A stretch of 64,000 nt of DNA from CAZAMP01 sp964486455 (GCA_964486455.1 CAZAMP010000001.1:124001-188000), one strand, 5' to 3'; shown: positions 7,943-17,174, counted from the stretch's first letter. Numbers and translations are program-made. The notes: generated from the sequence alone by a model not told the origin.

Positions 7943-10228
7943 TCAGGGGCGGCCGACCTCGACCGCCGAGGGGTGGCTGAGATGCTCCATCAGCCGAGAG
8001 AACTCGCGCTCGACTTCGTCTCGACGCATCGGAGCGACCGGATCCGGCCGGTCACTTCTGAGAATTCGACGCAGGCAAACGGCGCTGCGCGCCGGTCTGT
8101 TGCGGCGGGACCAGACGGCCGCCAGAAGGTATTGACCCATCTCGAGTGCCGGGGCGATGGCGAGAGCGTTCCGGGCGTGCGCTTCACACCGGTCGATCTC
8201 CCCGACTGCAAACGAAGCCTGCGCCAGGCGCAGGTGGGTCCAGAGTAAAATCTCGCGGGTCATTCCCGCTCGGCCGAGCTTCAGGGCCTCGGACAGCGGG
8301 CGCAGCGCTTCATCGAACCGCTGCATGGCAACGAGCGTGGTCCCGATCTGGAAGAGCGTGTAAAAGTCGTTCGGATTGTCCTGATGGGAGAGTTCGAGGA
8401 GACGCAGGTTTCGCTCCTTCTTTGCCATCATTGATTCAGGATCCAGGGCATAGCCGGTGTGGGTCACCACGATATCCGAATCCACAACACGCGACCCACA
8501 TCTCTGGAGCGCGGGAAGGATTTGCTCGTGAACGCGGCCCTCGAATCGCACGCCGAGATCGGCGCGGAAGAAACGACAATACCGTCCGCGTGAGCACTCG
8601 ACCGGGTCGTCGGGTTGATGCGGGCTCTCGAGGAGAAGGCTCGCCCCCTCGACGTTGCCGGCGTTCATCAGTTGCGTCACGAGATCATGTTGCTCCTCAG
8701 CCAGTCGCTCGTCGGCGTCCAGCCACAGAACCCAGCGCCGGCTCACCGCCTCGAGACCGACGTTTCGGGCGGCCGAGAAGTTGTCGGCCCACGGGTGATG
8801 GACGACGGTCGCGCCGGCCGCGCGTGCGACATCGGGTGTGCCGTCGGTCGAGCCCGTGTCAACGATGACGATCTCGTCGGCGAGGCCGGAGACGGACGGA
8901 ATGAGCGAAGCGAGATTCTCCGCCTCATTGCGCGCGATCACACACACGGAGAGACCCGGATTGTGTCGACGCGTGACACGTCCCGAAAGCATGTCGAGCC
9001 GTTCACGAACCACGGGCACGTCGGGAAGCTCGCGCGACAGCGCTTCGAGAATCGAAACGGCCTCTTCGATGCGACCGAGCGCCTCGAGACAACACGAGCG
9101 CTGAAAACGTCCCTCGGTATGGGCCGGCTCGCGTTCGAGGACGTCTTCCAGTCGGCGGAGCGCGTCGAGCGGACGGCCTTCCGCCAGATACGTCCGCGCC
9201 AGCTGCGTCTCCATTGTGCTCCTCGCCGGAACGAGGTCGGTTCTTTCGCTGAAGTGGTTCTGCTCGTCGGAGAGCAGCGATTCATACAGTGCACGCGCTT
9301 CCAGCGGACGCCGCTCGGTAAGATGTATCTCCGCCAGGAGATAGCGGAACGTGCAGTGGTGCGGATGGCGCCGCTGCGCTTCGAGAAGCACCTTCTTGGT
9401 CTCCTCACGACGACCTGACTCCTGGTAGGCAACGGCGAGACTCCAGCGTGCCGTGGAATCGAGATTGTCCGGCAGCCCGGCGTCGACGAGTTCCTCGAGG
9501 ATGGGAACCGCTTCTTCAAACCGACCGAAGTTCATGCTCGAGTGAGCCGCCGAGAGTCGCTGAAACGACGTGATCTCGCCGCCCGCGTCGGCTTCGGTCT
9601 CCTTGTCCAGCGCATCCGCGTTTCGATCGCGCCGCCCCAACATGCACTGATGACGGGCATACCCGAGGTGCCGTACGACGACATCGATGCGCCACATGTG
9701 TTCGAGAATGTTCGTGTCTGAGTGGACGAGCTGCTCGTGAAGGGCACCCGACCAACGGATCTTCGGGTTGTTCCGGAAGGCGCGCGGGAAGACGTGCCTC
9801 GCGAGCATCTCCCCTCCCTCGCGACCGACTTCGCTCTCGATCACCAGCGCCATCGCCAAGACTTCCTCGCCGGCCAGACGGATCGCCCGGAGCAGTCGAT
9901 TGCCGTTCACGTAGTCGAGACGCTCATCCGCGTCCAGTGAAAGGATCCAACGTCCCCTGCAATGCTCGAGCGCCTGGTTTCGCGCCTGGGCGAAGTCTCC
10001 GCTCCACGTGCCGTGAAAGACACGCGCTCCGAAGCCGCGGGCGATCTCCACGGTCCGGTCCGTGGATCCCGTATCGAGGATGACGATCTCGTCCGCGACC
10101 GCAGAGGCATCAGCGAGACAGTCCGGCAGGTCCGACTCCTCGTCGCGCACAATCATGCAAAGGCTGAGAATGACATCGCTGCCCTTGTTCGTCTCGTTCT
10201 TGTCGCTCATGCCGTGTGTACTGCTCAT
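7943..10228 (-). CDS. Tandem GT2 glycosyltransferase with TPR repeats, probable flagellin glycosyltransferase
   Basis: The 761-residue cytosolic protein is made of two repeated modules. Module 1 has a GT2 domain (about 20-200; LSLCMIVRDEESDLPDCL, ILDTGSTDRT, ILSLDADERL) and then TPR repeats (about 220-410). Module 2 has a second GT2 domain (about 425-620; LSVCVIARNEAENLASLIPS, IVDTGSTDGT, LWLDADERL) and more TPRs. Both domains keep DxD-type metal-binding residues, so both may be active. The TPRs would hold the protein acceptor. The ATG at 10228 overlaps the csrA stop (ATGA), with GGAAG upstream. A second ATG is at 10210. Its place between csrA and the flagellin genes suggests that it decorates flagellin. 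That substrate is inferred. Confidence 0.85.
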   Translation of the reverse strand: MSSTHGMSDKNETNKGSDVILSLCMIVRDEESDLPDCLADASAVADEIVILDTGSTDRTVEIARGFGARVFHGTWSGDFAQARNQALEHCRGRWILSLDADERLDYVNGNRLLRAIRLAGEEVLAMALVIESEVGREGGEMLARHVFPRAFRNNPKIRWSGALHEQLVHSDTNILEHMWRIDVVVRHLGYARHQCMLGRRDRNADALDKETEADAGGEITSFQRLSAAHSSMNFGRFEEAVPILEELVDAGLPDNLDSTARWSLAVAYQESGRREETKKVLLEAQRRHPHHCTFRYLLAEIHLTERRPLEARALYESLLSDEQNHFSERTDLVPARSTMETQLARTYLAEGRPLDALRRLEDVLEREPAHTEGRFQRSCCLEALGRIEEAVSILEALSRELPDVPVVRERLDMLSGRVTRRHNPGLSVCVIARNEAENLASLIPSVSGLADEIVIVDTGSTDGTPDVARAAGATVVHHPWADNFSAARNVGLEAVSRRWVLWLDADERLAEEQHDLVTQLMNAGNVEGASLLLESPHQPDDPVECSRGRYCRFFRADLGVRFEGRVHEQILPALQRCGSRVVDSDIVVTHTGYALDPESMMAKKERNLRLLELSHQDNPNDFYTLFQIGTTLVAMQRFDEALRPLSEALKLGRAGMTREILLWTHLRLAQASFAVGEIDRCEAHARNALAIAPALEMGQYLLAAVWSRRNRPARSAVCLRRILRSDRPDPVAPMRRDEVEREFSRLMEHLSHPSAVEVGRP

Positions 10229-10491
10229 GCCGTCTTCCGTCGATCCATCGATCGCACCTGGGGCTTCGCCTGCGCGGCTTGCGGAAGTGCGGCCGACCCC
10301 GCCGCCGCGATCTTCGCGGCCTCCCGGTTCACCTGCGCGATCCGCTCATACACTTCGCCGCGGTGAATCGTGATGCCCTTTGGGGCCTCGATTCCGAGTT
10401 TGACCTGGCCGCTACGTACGCTCAATACGGTGACGACGACATCCGACCCCACGCGGATGTTCTCACCCGACTTTCGCGTCAAGACCAGCAT
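10225..10491 (-). CDS. csrA: Carbon storage/translational regulator CsrA
   Basis: CsrA is an RNA-binding dimer that blocks translation of target mRNAs, classically flagellin in Gram-positive bacteria, and is sequestered by FliW. The first 60 residues are the CsrA fold: MLVLTRKSGENIRVGSDVVV, then VKLGIEAPKGITIHRGEVYE. The protein is 88 residues because of an Ala-rich C-terminal tail beyond the usual 60-70. It lies 12 bases after fliW and overlaps the glycosyltransferase start by four bases. Confidence 0.95.
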   Translation of the reverse strand: MLVLTRKSGENIRVGSDVVVTVLSVRSGQVKLGIEAPKGITIHRGEVYERIAQVNREAAKIAAAGSAALPQAAQAKPQVRSMDRRKTA

Positions 10492-10503
10492 GAATGAGCC
10501 CCC

Positions 10504-10965
10504 CTACTTGGCCAGCGCGCCGGAACACGACGCGAGGGCGGGCTGACGAAAGTCGAAGCGCTCGTCGCAGAACACGAGCTGCTTCCCGACGCGGCTGTGG
10601 ACGTTGATGAGAAGCGGTCCCCGTAGGTTCGCGCAGAGCGGGTTTTCCTCATCCGCCAGCGTGACGATGACATAGGACTCGACGTCGTCGACGGTTTCCA
10701 CGTCCAGAAGTGCCCTGTCCTCCCGGGTGAGGTCCAGCTCGTACCGATCCGTGAAGAACCCGGGCTCCGCCAACGGAAACACCAGGTCCGGATCCTGCAC
10801 GCACACCAGCCACGTGAGCGGTTTCAGCTCCTCCGCTTCGACGATGACGAACTCCTTCGCGTCGTCGAAACCAACGAGTCCTTCCGGGAAGTGAACGACG
10901 TCATCGTCGCGCACCTCGACATCACCAAAGAGCTTAGTCGTGATAATCATGCGTCTGACTTTCAC
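10504..10965 (-). CDS. fliW: Flagellar assembly factor FliW
   Basis: FliW binds either flagellin or CsrA and so couples flagellin supply to its translation. The 153-residue frame has IITTKLFGDVEVRDDDVVHF, PEGLVGFDDAKEFVIVE, TWLVCVQDPDLVFPLAEP and NLRGPLLINVHSRVGKQLV, the usual FliW blocks. The frame opens with GTG at 10965, which forms a GTGA overlap with the flgL stop. An ATG at 10950 begins the protein at the position usual for the family. Neither start has a strong Shine-Dalgarno. csrA follows at once, as in many flagellar operons. Confidence 0.93.
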   Translation of the reverse strand: MKVRRMIITTKLFGDVEVRDDDVVHFPEGLVGFDDAKEFVIVEAEELKPLTWLVCVQDPDLVFPLAEPGFFTDRYELDLTREDRALLDVETVDDVESYVIVTLADEENPLCANLRGPLLINVHSRVGKQLVFCDERFDFRQPALASCSGALAK

Positions 10966-11870
10966 AGATAGTTCATCATGCTTAGTGTCGAAATCCGGCT
11001 CGCAACCTGGAGCGCCGCCTGATAGAGCGTCTCCTGCGTGGCAAGGCTTACCATCGCATCGGCGAGGTCTGCGTCCACGGCCCTGGATCTGCGGGCTTCC
11101 GCCTGTAGATCACGTTCTTCCAGCGACACGACACTCGAGTCGACACGATTGAGAAAGCTACCGATCCGAGATTGCTGGGAAACGACGTGACTCTCGATGC
11201 CGTCCAGCGCATCGGCCGCATTGGTTACCACATCCGGGTCATCGTTCAACAGTCCGTCTCGAAGATCGATCAACGCTTGAAAGAAATCCCCCCCATCGGC
11301 GAAGACTCCGGGCCCCGTGATGGGAACTCGGGCCTCCGCTTCACCGATCACGCGAGTAATCGGCTCGTCGATTCCGGCGGCCGCGGTCACGGCCGTGATG
11401 GTCCCATCCGCGTCCCGCTCCACCGTGTAGGGCGGGTTGTCGTTTGCCTTTCCGCCGAAGACGTACGCGCCCGATGGATCACGCCTGTTTCCCACCTCCA
11501 CGAGCTCCTCGAGGAGTTGGTCGACCTCGGCGGCGATGGCAGCGTCGTCTTCTTCCTGCCCTTCGGCTTCATTGCCGGCATGAAGGGCCAGCGTGCGTGC
11601 CTTGCCGGCGATCTCCGTAGCGGTTCCGATCGCGGACTCCATGGCGACGAAGAGGACGCGGCCCATCAGGGTCGCCTCCTTGAGACCCGCGAGCCGGCGC
11701 CGTTCCGAGAGGCTGTCCATGCCTTGGTTCGCCGCGATGATATCCTGCGACGGTCTACGTACGCGCCGGCCCGTCGCGACCTGCAGCTGCAGCTCCGCGA
11801 GCCGGCCGCCCGTCCGATTGATCTGGTTCATCAGTAGGCGACGGGTCGTAATGTTCGGAACCCGTGTCAT
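10962..11870 (-). CDS. flgL: Flagellar hook-filament junction protein FlgL (HAP3)
   Basis: FlgL joins the hook-associated protein FlgK to the filament. The 302 residues have flagellin-like ends: TRRLLMNQINRTGGRLAELQ and TGRRVRRPSQDIIAANQGMD at the N-terminus, and RAVDADLADAMVSLATQETL then ALQVASRISTLSMMNYL at the C-terminus. The middle is a short insert with GAYVFGGK. It is downstream of flgK and coupled to fliW. Confidence 0.93.
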   Translation of the reverse strand: MTRVPNITTRRLLMNQINRTGGRLAELQLQVATGRRVRRPSQDIIAANQGMDSLSERRRLAGLKEATLMGRVLFVAMESAIGTATEIAGKARTLALHAGNEAEGQEEDDAAIAAEVDQLLEELVEVGNRRDPSGAYVFGGKANDNPPYTVERDADGTITAVTAAAGIDEPITRVIGEAEARVPITGPGVFADGGDFFQALIDLRDGLLNDDPDVVTNAADALDGIESHVVSQQSRIGSFLNRVDSSVVSLEERDLQAEARRSRAVDADLADAMVSLATQETLYQAALQVASRISTLSMMNYL

Positions 11871-11892
11871 CGTCGTACTCCAGTCATGCCCG

Positions 11893-13248
11893 CTACACCA
11901 TCCGGAGAAGGGTATCGAGCATCTCGGATGCCGTGGCCATCAGGCGTGCCGCGGCCTCATACGCGTGCTCGGTTGTGATCATGTTCGCCATCTCCTCATC
12001 GAGGGAGACGGCCTCAATGCTTTCCTTCTGGCTCTGAACCTGCGAAAGGGTCGCCTGGCTCGCTTCGAAGCTGAACTTCGCGCTCGCGGTATCGCCGCCG
12101 ATTCGGCCGACGTAGCCACGATAGAACTCCGCATACGATTGCCCGCCGAGGTCGGCGATCCTCTCGTCGCCCAGCCCGGCGATCAGAAGCGCGAGATCAT
12201 TGTCGCCCGCGTCACCGGACGTGGACCCGTCCACGCGGCTAGGATCGTCCCGGAGGACCTCATTGAGACCAATGTCAGCGGCGTTCGTACCCGTGAAGAA
12301 CGTCGTGCCGCTAGCGCCCTGCTCATGCAGCGTGTTCATGCGTTCGATCAGCGAGGCCGCCATCTTGTCCAGATCCGTCAGATACGACGGCAGCGTCTGA
12401 TCGCGGAGCTTCTGCAACGCTCCGATCGTTCCGCCGTCGAACGAAACGTCGCCGCCCTGCCCGTCCACACGAACGTGATGAAACACCACGCCGTCACGGA
12501 TGAATCCTTCCGCTCGTAGCTCACGGGCCATCGTGTGATCGACCAGAGTCCGCCCGCCGAGTGAGACGGTGACTGCCCCGTCTGATCCTTCGGAAATCCG
12601 CACCGGCGCAAGGACCGAGAGCTGGTCCAGGATCAGGTCTCGCTGGTCCCTCAGTCCCGAAGCCTCGTTTCCGGTCATCTCCTGATTCTGAATCTCGTTG
12701 TTGAGCTCCGCGACCTGGCGCAACAGGTTGTTCGCCTCGCTGAGGCTCGCGACGAATTCCTCGTCCGCCCGCTGCGCATCATCGAGGATGCCGGATCTGA
12801 CTTTGCGGATTGCGCCCGCGAGACGCTCGGCGCGACTCACTATCTCCTGCTTGTGGGCTGGTTCGGACGGATCACCGGAAAGCTCCGACCAACCCGCGAA
12901 GAAGTCATCTAGCGCGGCGCTGATGCCGTTTTCGCCCGGTTCTCCCAGAATCCCCTCGACCGACGCGAGATACTCACTGCGTACGCCAAACTCCCCGACG
13001 GACGCCTGCTCGGACCGGAAACGCCCATCGAGATAGACCGCGCGTTTGCGCGCGATCCGAGAGACCTCGACGCCGGTCCCTAAGCTGCCGAATGAGGGGT
13101 TGGTGACGCTGGTCGCGCTCAACTGCGCTACGCGCCGCGTGTAGCCCGGCGTACCGGCGTTCGCGATGTTCTGACCGATCACCTCCAGGACGGCCCGGTG
13201 GGCCTGCATCGCGCGTTGCGCGATCTGGATGCCCATGAAGTTGCTCAT
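11893..13248 (-). CDS. flgK: Flagellar hook-associated protein FlgK (HAP1)
   Basis: FlgK is the first of the two junction proteins between hook and filament. The 451 residues begin with the rod/hook motif (MGIQIAQRAMQAHRAVLEVI then GQNIANAGTPGYTRRVAQL). They include LDDFFAGWSELSGDPSEPA and FVASLSEANNLLRQVAELNN and end in the usual helix (SLDEEMANMITTEHAYEAAA then RLMATASEMLDTLLRM). It is about 100 residues shorter than the enterobacterial protein because the middle domain is small. It sits between flgN and flgL. Confidence 0.93.
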   Translation of the reverse strand: MSNFMGIQIAQRAMQAHRAVLEVIGQNIANAGTPGYTRRVAQLSATSVTNPSFGSLGTGVEVSRIARKRAVYLDGRFRSEQASVGEFGVRSEYLASVEGILGEPGENGISAALDDFFAGWSELSGDPSEPAHKQEIVSRAERLAGAIRKVRSGILDDAQRADEEFVASLSEANNLLRQVAELNNEIQNQEMTGNEASGLRDQRDLILDQLSVLAPVRISEGSDGAVTVSLGGRTLVDHTMARELRAEGFIRDGVVFHHVRVDGQGGDVSFDGGTIGALQKLRDQTLPSYLTDLDKMAASLIERMNTLHEQGASGTTFFTGTNAADIGLNEVLRDDPSRVDGSTSGDAGDNDLALLIAGLGDERIADLGGQSYAEFYRGYVGRIGGDTASAKFSFEASQATLSQVQSQKESIEAVSLDEEMANMITTEHAYEAAARLMATASEMLDTLLRMV

Positions 13249-13258
13249 ACCGTGCCCC

Positions 13259-13816
13259 CTAGGCGTGGCGATCGGTCCACGAAAGGACCTCTCGCTGAGC
13301 CGACTTCCCGGTCGGTGCGTACGTCGATTGTGGCGTAGACTCCTCGAGGATCGCCCTCACCGTCGTGCCGATGAAATCCAGGTTGTTGCGAATCAGCATG
13401 ACGTTGATCCGGTTGACCTGGTCGACGCGCTCGACGATGTGTGTGAGTGATCCACGAAGCTTGAGGACGCGCTCCCGGGCTGCGCCGTCCAGGCTGCCGG
13501 CGATCTGGTGAAGCGTCGACCCATGTTCGAGGCTCAGCTCACCGACGAGCGCCGCCATGGCCTCCCGCCGCCGCGGCTCGATCGACTTGGCGGAGAAGAG
13601 AACGCGCTTCTGTTCCTCCAGAAGCTCACCCAGCTCCTCATTGCGGTTCGTGCTGAGCACTTCCTTCTCTTTCAACATCACGTCCAAGAGATCCCGATAG
13701 CAGTCGAGCTCGCGACATAGCAGGTCTTCGAGCCTCGCAAGCCCGATCGGCTCCTCGCGTCCGGCATCCGGAGCGGCCGCCGGGATGCCGATGTCCGGCG
13801 TGGATCCAGGATTCAT
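13259..13816 (-). CDS. flgN: FlgN-like export chaperone
   Basis: FlgN keeps FlgK and FlgL soluble and delivers them to the export gate. The 185-residue protein has FlgN character: a long helix with LARLEDLLCRELDCYRDLLD then EVLSTNRNEELGELLEEQKR, and a second helix ending NRINVMLIRNNLDFIGTTVR. The ATG at 13816 overlaps the flgJ stop (ATGA). An in-frame start upstream would run into flgJ and is unlikely. Its position just before flgK supports the call. Confidence 0.85.
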   Translation of the reverse strand: MNPGSTPDIGIPAAAPDAGREEPIGLARLEDLLCRELDCYRDLLDVMLKEKEVLSTNRNEELGELLEEQKRVLFSAKSIEPRRREAMAALVGELSLEHGSTLHQIAGSLDGAARERVLKLRGSLTHIVERVDQVNRINVMLIRNNLDFIGTTVRAILEESTPQSTYAPTGKSAQREVLSWTDRHA

Positions 13817-14694
13817 TTCGCTCCTCCCACGTCCTTCCTGGAGAACCGGCGCCCATCCGGCGACTCGAGCCATCGCATCCGCTCCAGGACGCGCTCGACG
13901 TATCGCCGGGTCTCCTTGAACGGCGGCACACCGTCGTATCGCTCGACACGACTCGGCCCCGCGTTGTAGGCGGCCAGCACTTTCTGCAAATCCCCATCAA
14001 ATCGATCCATCAGATGCTTGAGGTAGCGACTGCCACCCCGCAGATTTTCGTCGGGATTCATCGGGTCCGTGACACCCAGCTCCTCCGCCGTGGCCGGCAT
14101 CAGTTGCATGAGACCTTCGGCCCCCTTCCCGCTGACGGCAGCGGGGTCACCGTCGCTTTCCACCGAAGCAACGGCCGTGACCAACGAGTCGGGGATGCCG
14201 TAGCTCCTGGCGGCATCGCCGGCGAGTGACGTGTACTTCTCGACGCGCGAAAACCAGCCGGGGGCATCGCCCGTCGGCATGGAGCCATTCACCCCCGGGG
14301 GCAGCTCGATCGGCTCGGAATGCCGAAGATAGGCCCGGGCCGCGGCGCGATGAACCCCGGCGGGCGGCTGTGAAAGGCCGACGGCCGGAGCCAGCTTCTG
14401 ATAGAGCATGTCCGCGATTCCAAGCGGTCCGCCCTCGGCCAAGCTCTCGCTGAGCGCGCCTTCCACCATCGTCCGGTAGATCTCGCCCCCCGAACCGTTG
14501 CCGAAGAGCACGTTCCCTTCGCCCGACTCATCCATCGACTTCAGCATCGTTTCGAAGAAGAGCGACTCGAAGCGCTGGGTCGCCCGACGAAGTTGGGTGG
14601 CGAGCACCGGATCGTCGGTCTCTTCCCTCACGGGCGCGGACGTTCGCGCCTCGACGGGCATTGGAACCGCGTTGTTCAGAGGTGAAATCGTCAA
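13813..14694 (-). CDS. flgJ: FlgJ-type rod chaperone with C-terminal lytic transglycosylase domain
   Basis: The protein helps assemble the rod and cuts peptidoglycan so that the rod can pass. The N-terminal rod-binding part (about 30-100) has FESLFFETMLKSMDESGE and IADMLYQKLA. The C-terminal part (about 150-290) is an SLT (GH23) transglycosylase, with the catalytic Glu in VASVESDGDPAAV, then GAEGLMQLMPATAEELGV and VLAAYNAGPSRVERYDGVPP. Enterobacterial FlgJ instead carries a GH73 glucosaminidase domain. It overlaps flgI by four bases (ATGA). No signal peptide is seen, as expected for a substrate of the flagellar export gate. Confidence 0.9.
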   Translation of the reverse strand: MTISPLNNAVPMPVEARTSAPVREETDDPVLATQLRRATQRFESLFFETMLKSMDESGEGNVLFGNGSGGEIYRTMVEGALSESLAEGGPLGIADMLYQKLAPAVGLSQPPAGVHRAAARAYLRHSEPIELPPGVNGSMPTGDAPGWFSRVEKYTSLAGDAARSYGIPDSLVTAVASVESDGDPAAVSGKGAEGLMQLMPATAEELGVTDPMNPDENLRGGSRYLKHLMDRFDGDLQKVLAAYNAGPSRVERYDGVPPFKETRRYVERVLERMRWLESPDGRRFSRKDVGGAK

Positions 14695-15806
14695 AGGATC
14701 ACAAGCTCCGCGTCGAGCGCTCCGACTTCCTTGAGCGCCTGGAAAATGGCGATGACGTCACCCGAACTCACGCCGATGGCGTTGAGAGCCTGGGCGAGCT
14801 CCGACAGTGTCGTCGAGGCCGGTACGGCAATGACGCTCCCCCCTTCCGTCACCGCGATCTGGCTCTCCGGGACGACGAGCGTGCGCGCGGCGTCACCGGC
14901 GAGCGGAGGAGGCTGACTGATCACGGGGCTCTCGGTCACTCGAATGGTCAGCCCACCGTGGGCGATCGCCACGGGAGCAATGTGAACGTCGCCACCGGCG
15001 ACGATCGTGCCCGTGCGCTCGTTGATGACGACACGAGCGGGTCGAACCGGGTTGACGCGCAGGTCCGCCACGGCGGCGGCAAACGCGACGGGCCCGAGCC
15101 CCGCCGGGATCTTGGTCATCGGTATCATGATTGTTCCGCCGTCTCGGGCATATGCGGTCCCCGGTCCGTAGGCGGAGTCGATCGCCGCAGCGATAGTCGC
15201 CGCGGTCGAAAAATCGGGTCGATCGAGCGCGAGGTCGATGAAGTCACCGCTGAACACCGGGAACGGAACCTCTCGCTCCACGATGCCTCCGTTCGGTATG
15301 CGGCCGACCGTGACATGGTTCTTCTGCACGCGCGTGCCGCCCGCCGCACCGACCTGAAATCCCCCGACGGACACGGGGCCTTGGGCGACGATGTAAACCT
15401 GCCCGTCCGCTCCGCGCAGTGGTGTTTGCACCAGCACGCCGCCCCGCAGGTCCTTCGCGGACCCGATGGAGCTCACGGTGACGTCGATTCGAGATCCGGT
15501 GCGCGCAAAGGGCGGAAGGTCGCTCGTGACGAGAACGGCCGCGACGTTTCTCAGCTTGAGCTCCGTCGGCGAGAGGGTGATCCCAAGCTCCTCCAGCAGG
15601 CTGGACATGGAGTGCTCGGTGAAGCCGGAGCCGGCGCGGTCTCCCGTTCCATCCAATCCGACCACGAGGCCGTAGCCGATGAGCGGGTTCTCCCGCACGC
15701 CCATCACACGGGCGAGATCCCCCACCCGCGATGCGGCGTGCGCGGACGCCTGCATCACAATCAACGAAACGACCGTGCTGAGAACGGCCCGACGCATGGC
15801 ATGCAC
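14691..15806 (-). CDS. flgI: Flagellar P-ring protein FlgI
   Basis: FlgI forms the periplasmic ring around the rod in the peptidoglycan layer. The 371 residues have a signal peptide (RRAVLSTVVSLIVMQASAHA), then VGDLARVMGVRENPLIGYGL, VVGLDGTGDRAGSGFTEHSM, RNVAAVLVTSDLPPFARTGS and the typical end LAQALNAIGVSSGDVIAIFQ. Length and order match the family. It lies four bases downstream of flgH. Confidence 0.95.
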   Translation of the reverse strand: MHAMRRAVLSTVVSLIVMQASAHAASRVGDLARVMGVRENPLIGYGLVVGLDGTGDRAGSGFTEHSMSSLLEELGITLSPTELKLRNVAAVLVTSDLPPFARTGSRIDVTVSSIGSAKDLRGGVLVQTPLRGADGQVYIVAQGPVSVGGFQVGAAGGTRVQKNHVTVGRIPNGGIVEREVPFPVFSGDFIDLALDRPDFSTAATIAAAIDSAYGPGTAYARDGGTIMIPMTKIPAGLGPVAFAAAVADLRVNPVRPARVVINERTGTIVAGGDVHIAPVAIAHGGLTIRVTESPVISQPPPLAGDAARTLVVPESQIAVTEGGSVIAVPASTTLSELAQALNAIGVSSGDVIAIFQALKEVGALDAELVIL

Positions 15807-15809
15807 TCC

Positions 15810-16424
15810 TTACAGCAACCAGCCCAGCAGGCGGGTGAAGATTCCGCGACGTACGGACTGATTGCCCGCCCCGGACCCGTCATAGCTGATCTGCGCGTTG
15901 GCGACGTTTGTCGAGATGACCGTGTTGTTGGCCCGAACATCCTCCGGGCGAACCTCACCGAAGATGCTGATGGTTTCCCGCTCACCGTTGACGCTGAGTG
16001 TCCGGCTGCCCGAGACGAGGAGATGACCGTTGGGGAGGATGTCCACGACCTGCGCCGAGATCCTGGCGTTGAGCCCCCCCGCGACCGTGCTGGACGCGTT
16101 GCCCTTGAACTCGAGCTTCGTCGACATGTCCCAGCCGAAGAGCGGGATGAAGTCGAGCGGCCCCGTTCCGCTCCCCTGAATGGCGTGCTTGTCTTCCTTC
16201 TTCGAATTCGATGTGGCCTTGTTGTACCCGCTCGAGCTCTCGACGATGACGACGGTGATAACGTCTCCCACACGCGACGCCTTGCGGTTCGAGTAGAGCG
16301 AATGACTTTGCTCGGTCCACAGGGACGTTCCGCCGCACGGTGCCGGTGGCGCGGCCAACCCGAGGATAGCCCAGAGACCGCACACCAACATCAGCCGGTG
16401 GAATTGCGCTCGCTTTTCCTTCAT
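15810..16424 (-). CDS. flgH: Flagellar L-ring protein FlgH
   Basis: FlgH forms the outer-membrane ring of the basal body. The 204-residue protein has a signal sequence (about 1-32), then SLYSNRKASRVGDVITVVIV, SKLEFKG-type strands, ARISAQVVDILPNGHLLVSG and IFGEVRPEDVRANNTVISTN. FlgH is normally a lipoprotein. Here a Cys follows LAAPPAP and is a poor lipobox, so lipidation is uncertain. The ATG at 16424 has GGGAG eight bases upstream. A GTG at 16451 is less likely. Confidence 0.92.
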   Translation of the reverse strand: MKEKRAQFHRLMLVCGLWAILGLAAPPAPCGGTSLWTEQSHSLYSNRKASRVGDVITVVIVESSSGYNKATSNSKKEDKHAIQGSGTGPLDFIPLFGWDMSTKLEFKGNASSTVAGGLNARISAQVVDILPNGHLLVSGSRTLSVNGERETISIFGEVRPEDVRANNTVISTNVANAQISYDGSGAGNQSVRRGIFTRLLGWLL

Positions 16425-16472
16425 GACTCGTCTCCCGGTGATCACGCCCACGCGGCCGTCACCACCTAAAAC

Positions 16473-17174
16473 CTAGAGACGGACGACTCCCGCCTTCACG
16501 ACCGTGGCCGTGAGAATCCGCCCCGAGCGCGAGTTCTTCACGCGAATCGCTTCTCCGGTCAGCCCGTCTTCCCAGGCGACCCCGTCCAACGCGATGGTGA
16601 ACCCGGAGCGCTCGTAGAGAATTGTTACCCGATCCCCCACTCGAATGGCGGGAGAGGGTTCGATCATCTCCCTCGTAAGAAGGTCACCGGTCCTCCCGCT
16701 GCGCTTCATCGAAACAGACACGAGGGAGGATGCATGCGTAAGCGGCTCGCCGTGCCGATACGTGACGTCGACCCACTCCGATCTCACATCCGCTCCCGTG
16801 ACCGGCGTCCCGCGTTTCAAGTCCCTCTCAAGCACGAGAGAGCGCACCTGCCGGCGAACCTCGACGACGATGGCCTTCGCCACGAGACGATTGTCGCGTC
16901 GTATGCGAATCAAGTAGGTCATCCGCCCCACGCGTGACGGATTCGTCGGGGGCACGAGTTCGACGATTTTGTCGCCGTCCCCCCAGCTCATGTCATCCAG
17001 TGCGCTCCCCGGAGAGAGAAGGAACCGTTCGCCCTCCCCACTCGGATGGGAACGCGTGACCGACGCCGTGATGCTGTCGACCACGGCCGCCGGCGTGTCG
17101 AAGGCGCCGCCCTGAGCGTCCGCGACCGTCAGCGCAACGATCGACATGAAGAAGATTCCGATTGCTCTCATCAT
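16473..17174 (-). CDS. flgA: P-ring assembly chaperone FlgA
   Basis: FlgA is a periplasmic protein needed for P-ring formation. The 233 residues have a signal peptide (FFMSIVALTVADAQGGAF) and a C-terminal SAF/FlgA domain. The latter includes LVLERDLKRGTPVTGADVRS, DLLTREMIEPSPAIRVGDRV and VTILYERSGFTIALDGVAWE, ending IRVKNSRSGRILTATVV. Its start codon directly abuts the stop of flgG, and flgH follows 48 bases after its own stop. Confidence 0.92.
   Translation of the reverse strand: MMRAIGIFFMSIVALTVADAQGGAFDTPAAVVDSITASVTRSHPSGEGERFLLSPGSALDDMSWGDGDKIVELVPPTNPSRVGRMTYLIRIRRDNRLVAKAIVVEVRRQVRSLVLERDLKRGTPVTGADVRSEWVDVTYRHGEPLTHASSLVSVSMKRSGRTGDLLTREMIEPSPAIRVGDRVTILYERSGFTIALDGVAWEDGLTGEAIRVKNSRSGRILTATVVKAGVVRL

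Noticed and set aside
14661..16469. A 602-codon open frame on the plus strand opposite flgI and flgH
   Set aside because: It is antisense to two clear flagellar genes, has an Arg/Asp/His-rich composition with no domain, and is a by-product of high G+C codon bias.
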